This document shows positions 63,398-64,000 of a stretch of 64,000 nt of DNA, piece after piece; within the stretch, counting starts at the first letter, position 1; each line of letters opens with the position of its first letter. The stretch is taken from the NCBI RefSeq assembly GCF_014652835.1, contig NZ_BMZO01000004.1, positions 62,001-126,000 on the forward strand. The letters are read 5' to 3'. The notes beneath the pieces were generated by a model. The model worked only from the letters and a program-made list of their open reading frames with translations, ran no database searches and was not told where the DNA came from. Origin of the DNA: Limoniibacter endophyticus. Lineage in GTDB: Bacteria > Pseudomonadota > Alphaproteobacteria > Rhizobiales > Rhizobiaceae. Both the position numbers and the translations under genes were made by a program.

Positions 63398-64000
63398 TCA
63401 GAAGAGATCGAGCTGATTTATATCGGCCAGTTTCTTTTTTGAAGCTGCCTTTTCCGGCAATGACTTATGCTCGGCGCGTTCCTGTAATTCCGGCCCTGTA
63501 TTCGCAACCTTGTTCACTGCGTCCGATACCGGGATCGTCTCAAAGAAATCCGGTTGCGCAGGCTTCAGCAGATCCGTGACATTGCGAGGCTCCTGCGTAC
63601 GGCAATCGAGCCAGCGTTCAAAATCCCGTGGATCAATCACCACCGGCATACGGTGATGGATATGCGCGAATTCCAAATTAGCGGCCGTTGTGACGATCGC
63701 GCCAGTGTCGATCTCCGACCCGCCAGGCTCGGCATAAGTTTCCACCAGGCTGGCGAAAGCAACGATCCCCCCGTTGCGTGGCCGCACCCAGTAAGGCCGC
63801 GATACCTTGCCCTCCCGCTTCCACTCGTAAAAGCCGGAGGCCGGCAGAAGGGCGCGACGATGGCGCATGGCCGCCTTGAAGGAAGCCTTCTCGCTAATCG
63901 TTTCGGCGCGAGCGTTGATCATCAACGGCATTTGGGAGACGTCCCTGGTCCAGGACGGAATGAAGCCCCAGCGGACCAGAAACGCCTGCCTGTCCGGGAG
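63398..64000 (-). CDS. SRAP-domain (YedK/HMCES-type) protein, 5' end cut by window
   Basis: SRAP proteins form a covalent DNA link to abasic sites in single-stranded DNA, protecting them during replication. The frame is open to the window edge: beyond the ATG at 63931 it continues with FLVRWGFIPSWTRD, part of the SRAP core, so that ATG is internal. Later landmarks are NARAETISEKASFKAAMRHRRALLPASGFYEWKR and TTAANLEFAHIHHRMPVVI, which holds the conserved His-His-Arg. The catalytic Cys2 lies outside the window. The C-terminal tail is Lys/Glu-rich and ends INQLDLF, reminiscent of a clamp-binding peptide (Q-x2-L/D-x-F). Confidence 0.92.
   Translation of the reverse strand, partial: LPDRQAFLVRWGFIPSWTRDVSQMPLMINARAETISEKASFKAAMRHRRALLPASGFYEWKREGKVSRPYWVRPRNGGIVAFASLVETYAEPGGSEIDTGAIVTTAANLEFAHIHHRMPVVIDPRDFERWLDCRTQEPRNVTDLLKPAQPDFFETIPVSDAVNKVANTGPELQERAEHKSLPEKAASKKKLADINQLDLF

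Overview
The window is a piece of an alphaproteobacterial chromosome, most likely Brucellaceae (Brucella/Ochrobactrum). The grounds are an Omp25-family outer-membrane protein, high-GC coding sequence, and Rhizobiales gene orders: fabD-fabG-acpP-fabF-mltG-yicC-gmk, lptF-lptG-lptD-surA-pdxA-rsmA, rpsF-rpsR-rplI, and psd-pssA. Nearly all of it is core genome. Both edges cut a gene: purN on the left and an SRAP/YedK-type protein on the right. I see no rRNA, tRNA, CRISPR array, insertion sequence, integrase or phage gene.

Layout. 1-3.2 kb: the end of purN, then an AT-rich accessory segment with two intact tandem paralogs of a permuted NlpC/P60 (YiiX-like) cysteine hydrolase. A decayed third copy lies upstream of them and a decayed DUF429 gene lies at the far border. 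3.2-9 kb: molybdopterin oxidoreductase, RlmJ, a small cysteine-containing secreted protein next to an RNase T2, a GST, and an Omp25-family porin-like protein. 9-18.7 kb: FolM-like reductase, uvrC, pgsA, moaD-moaE-YbaY-like, ndk, GST, ABC-F ATPase, a secreted protein with three GDEN repeats, and holC. 18.7-28.3 kb: pepA divergent from the envelope-biogenesis run lptF-lptG-lptD-surA-like-pdxA-rsmA. 28.3-35.3 kb: a structured intergenic segment, then the fatty-acid/peptidoglycan cluster read on the minus strand. 35.5-46.6 kb: an SH3b protein, rpsF-rpsR-rplI, murJ, cfa, dnaB, radA, cvpA, purF. 46.7-56 kb: an SDR, an SLC13 permease, an Aas-like acyltransferase/acyl-ligase, pssA, psd, and an Atm1-type exporter behind a cysteine-rich ArsR regulator. 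56-64 kb: a LysM/Ig-like protein, LOG-family protein, RarD, prolyl aminopeptidase, GFA protein, cysS, a 41-residue ORF, a LysE exporter, and SRAP.

Functionally the window leans towards the envelope: fatty-acid synthesis (fab, acpP), phospholipids (pgsA, pssA, psd, cfa, Aas-like), LPS export (lptF, lptG, lptD) with a SurA-like chaperone, and peptidoglycan (mltG, murJ, LysM and SH3b proteins). It also carries replication and repair genes (dnaB, holC, radA, uvrC, SRAP). The least explained parts are the YiiX-like island, the GDEN triple-repeat protein with its repeated upstream boxes, the ArsR-exporter pair with a terminator inside the arsR 3' end, and the hairpin-rich 28.3-28.7 kb segment.
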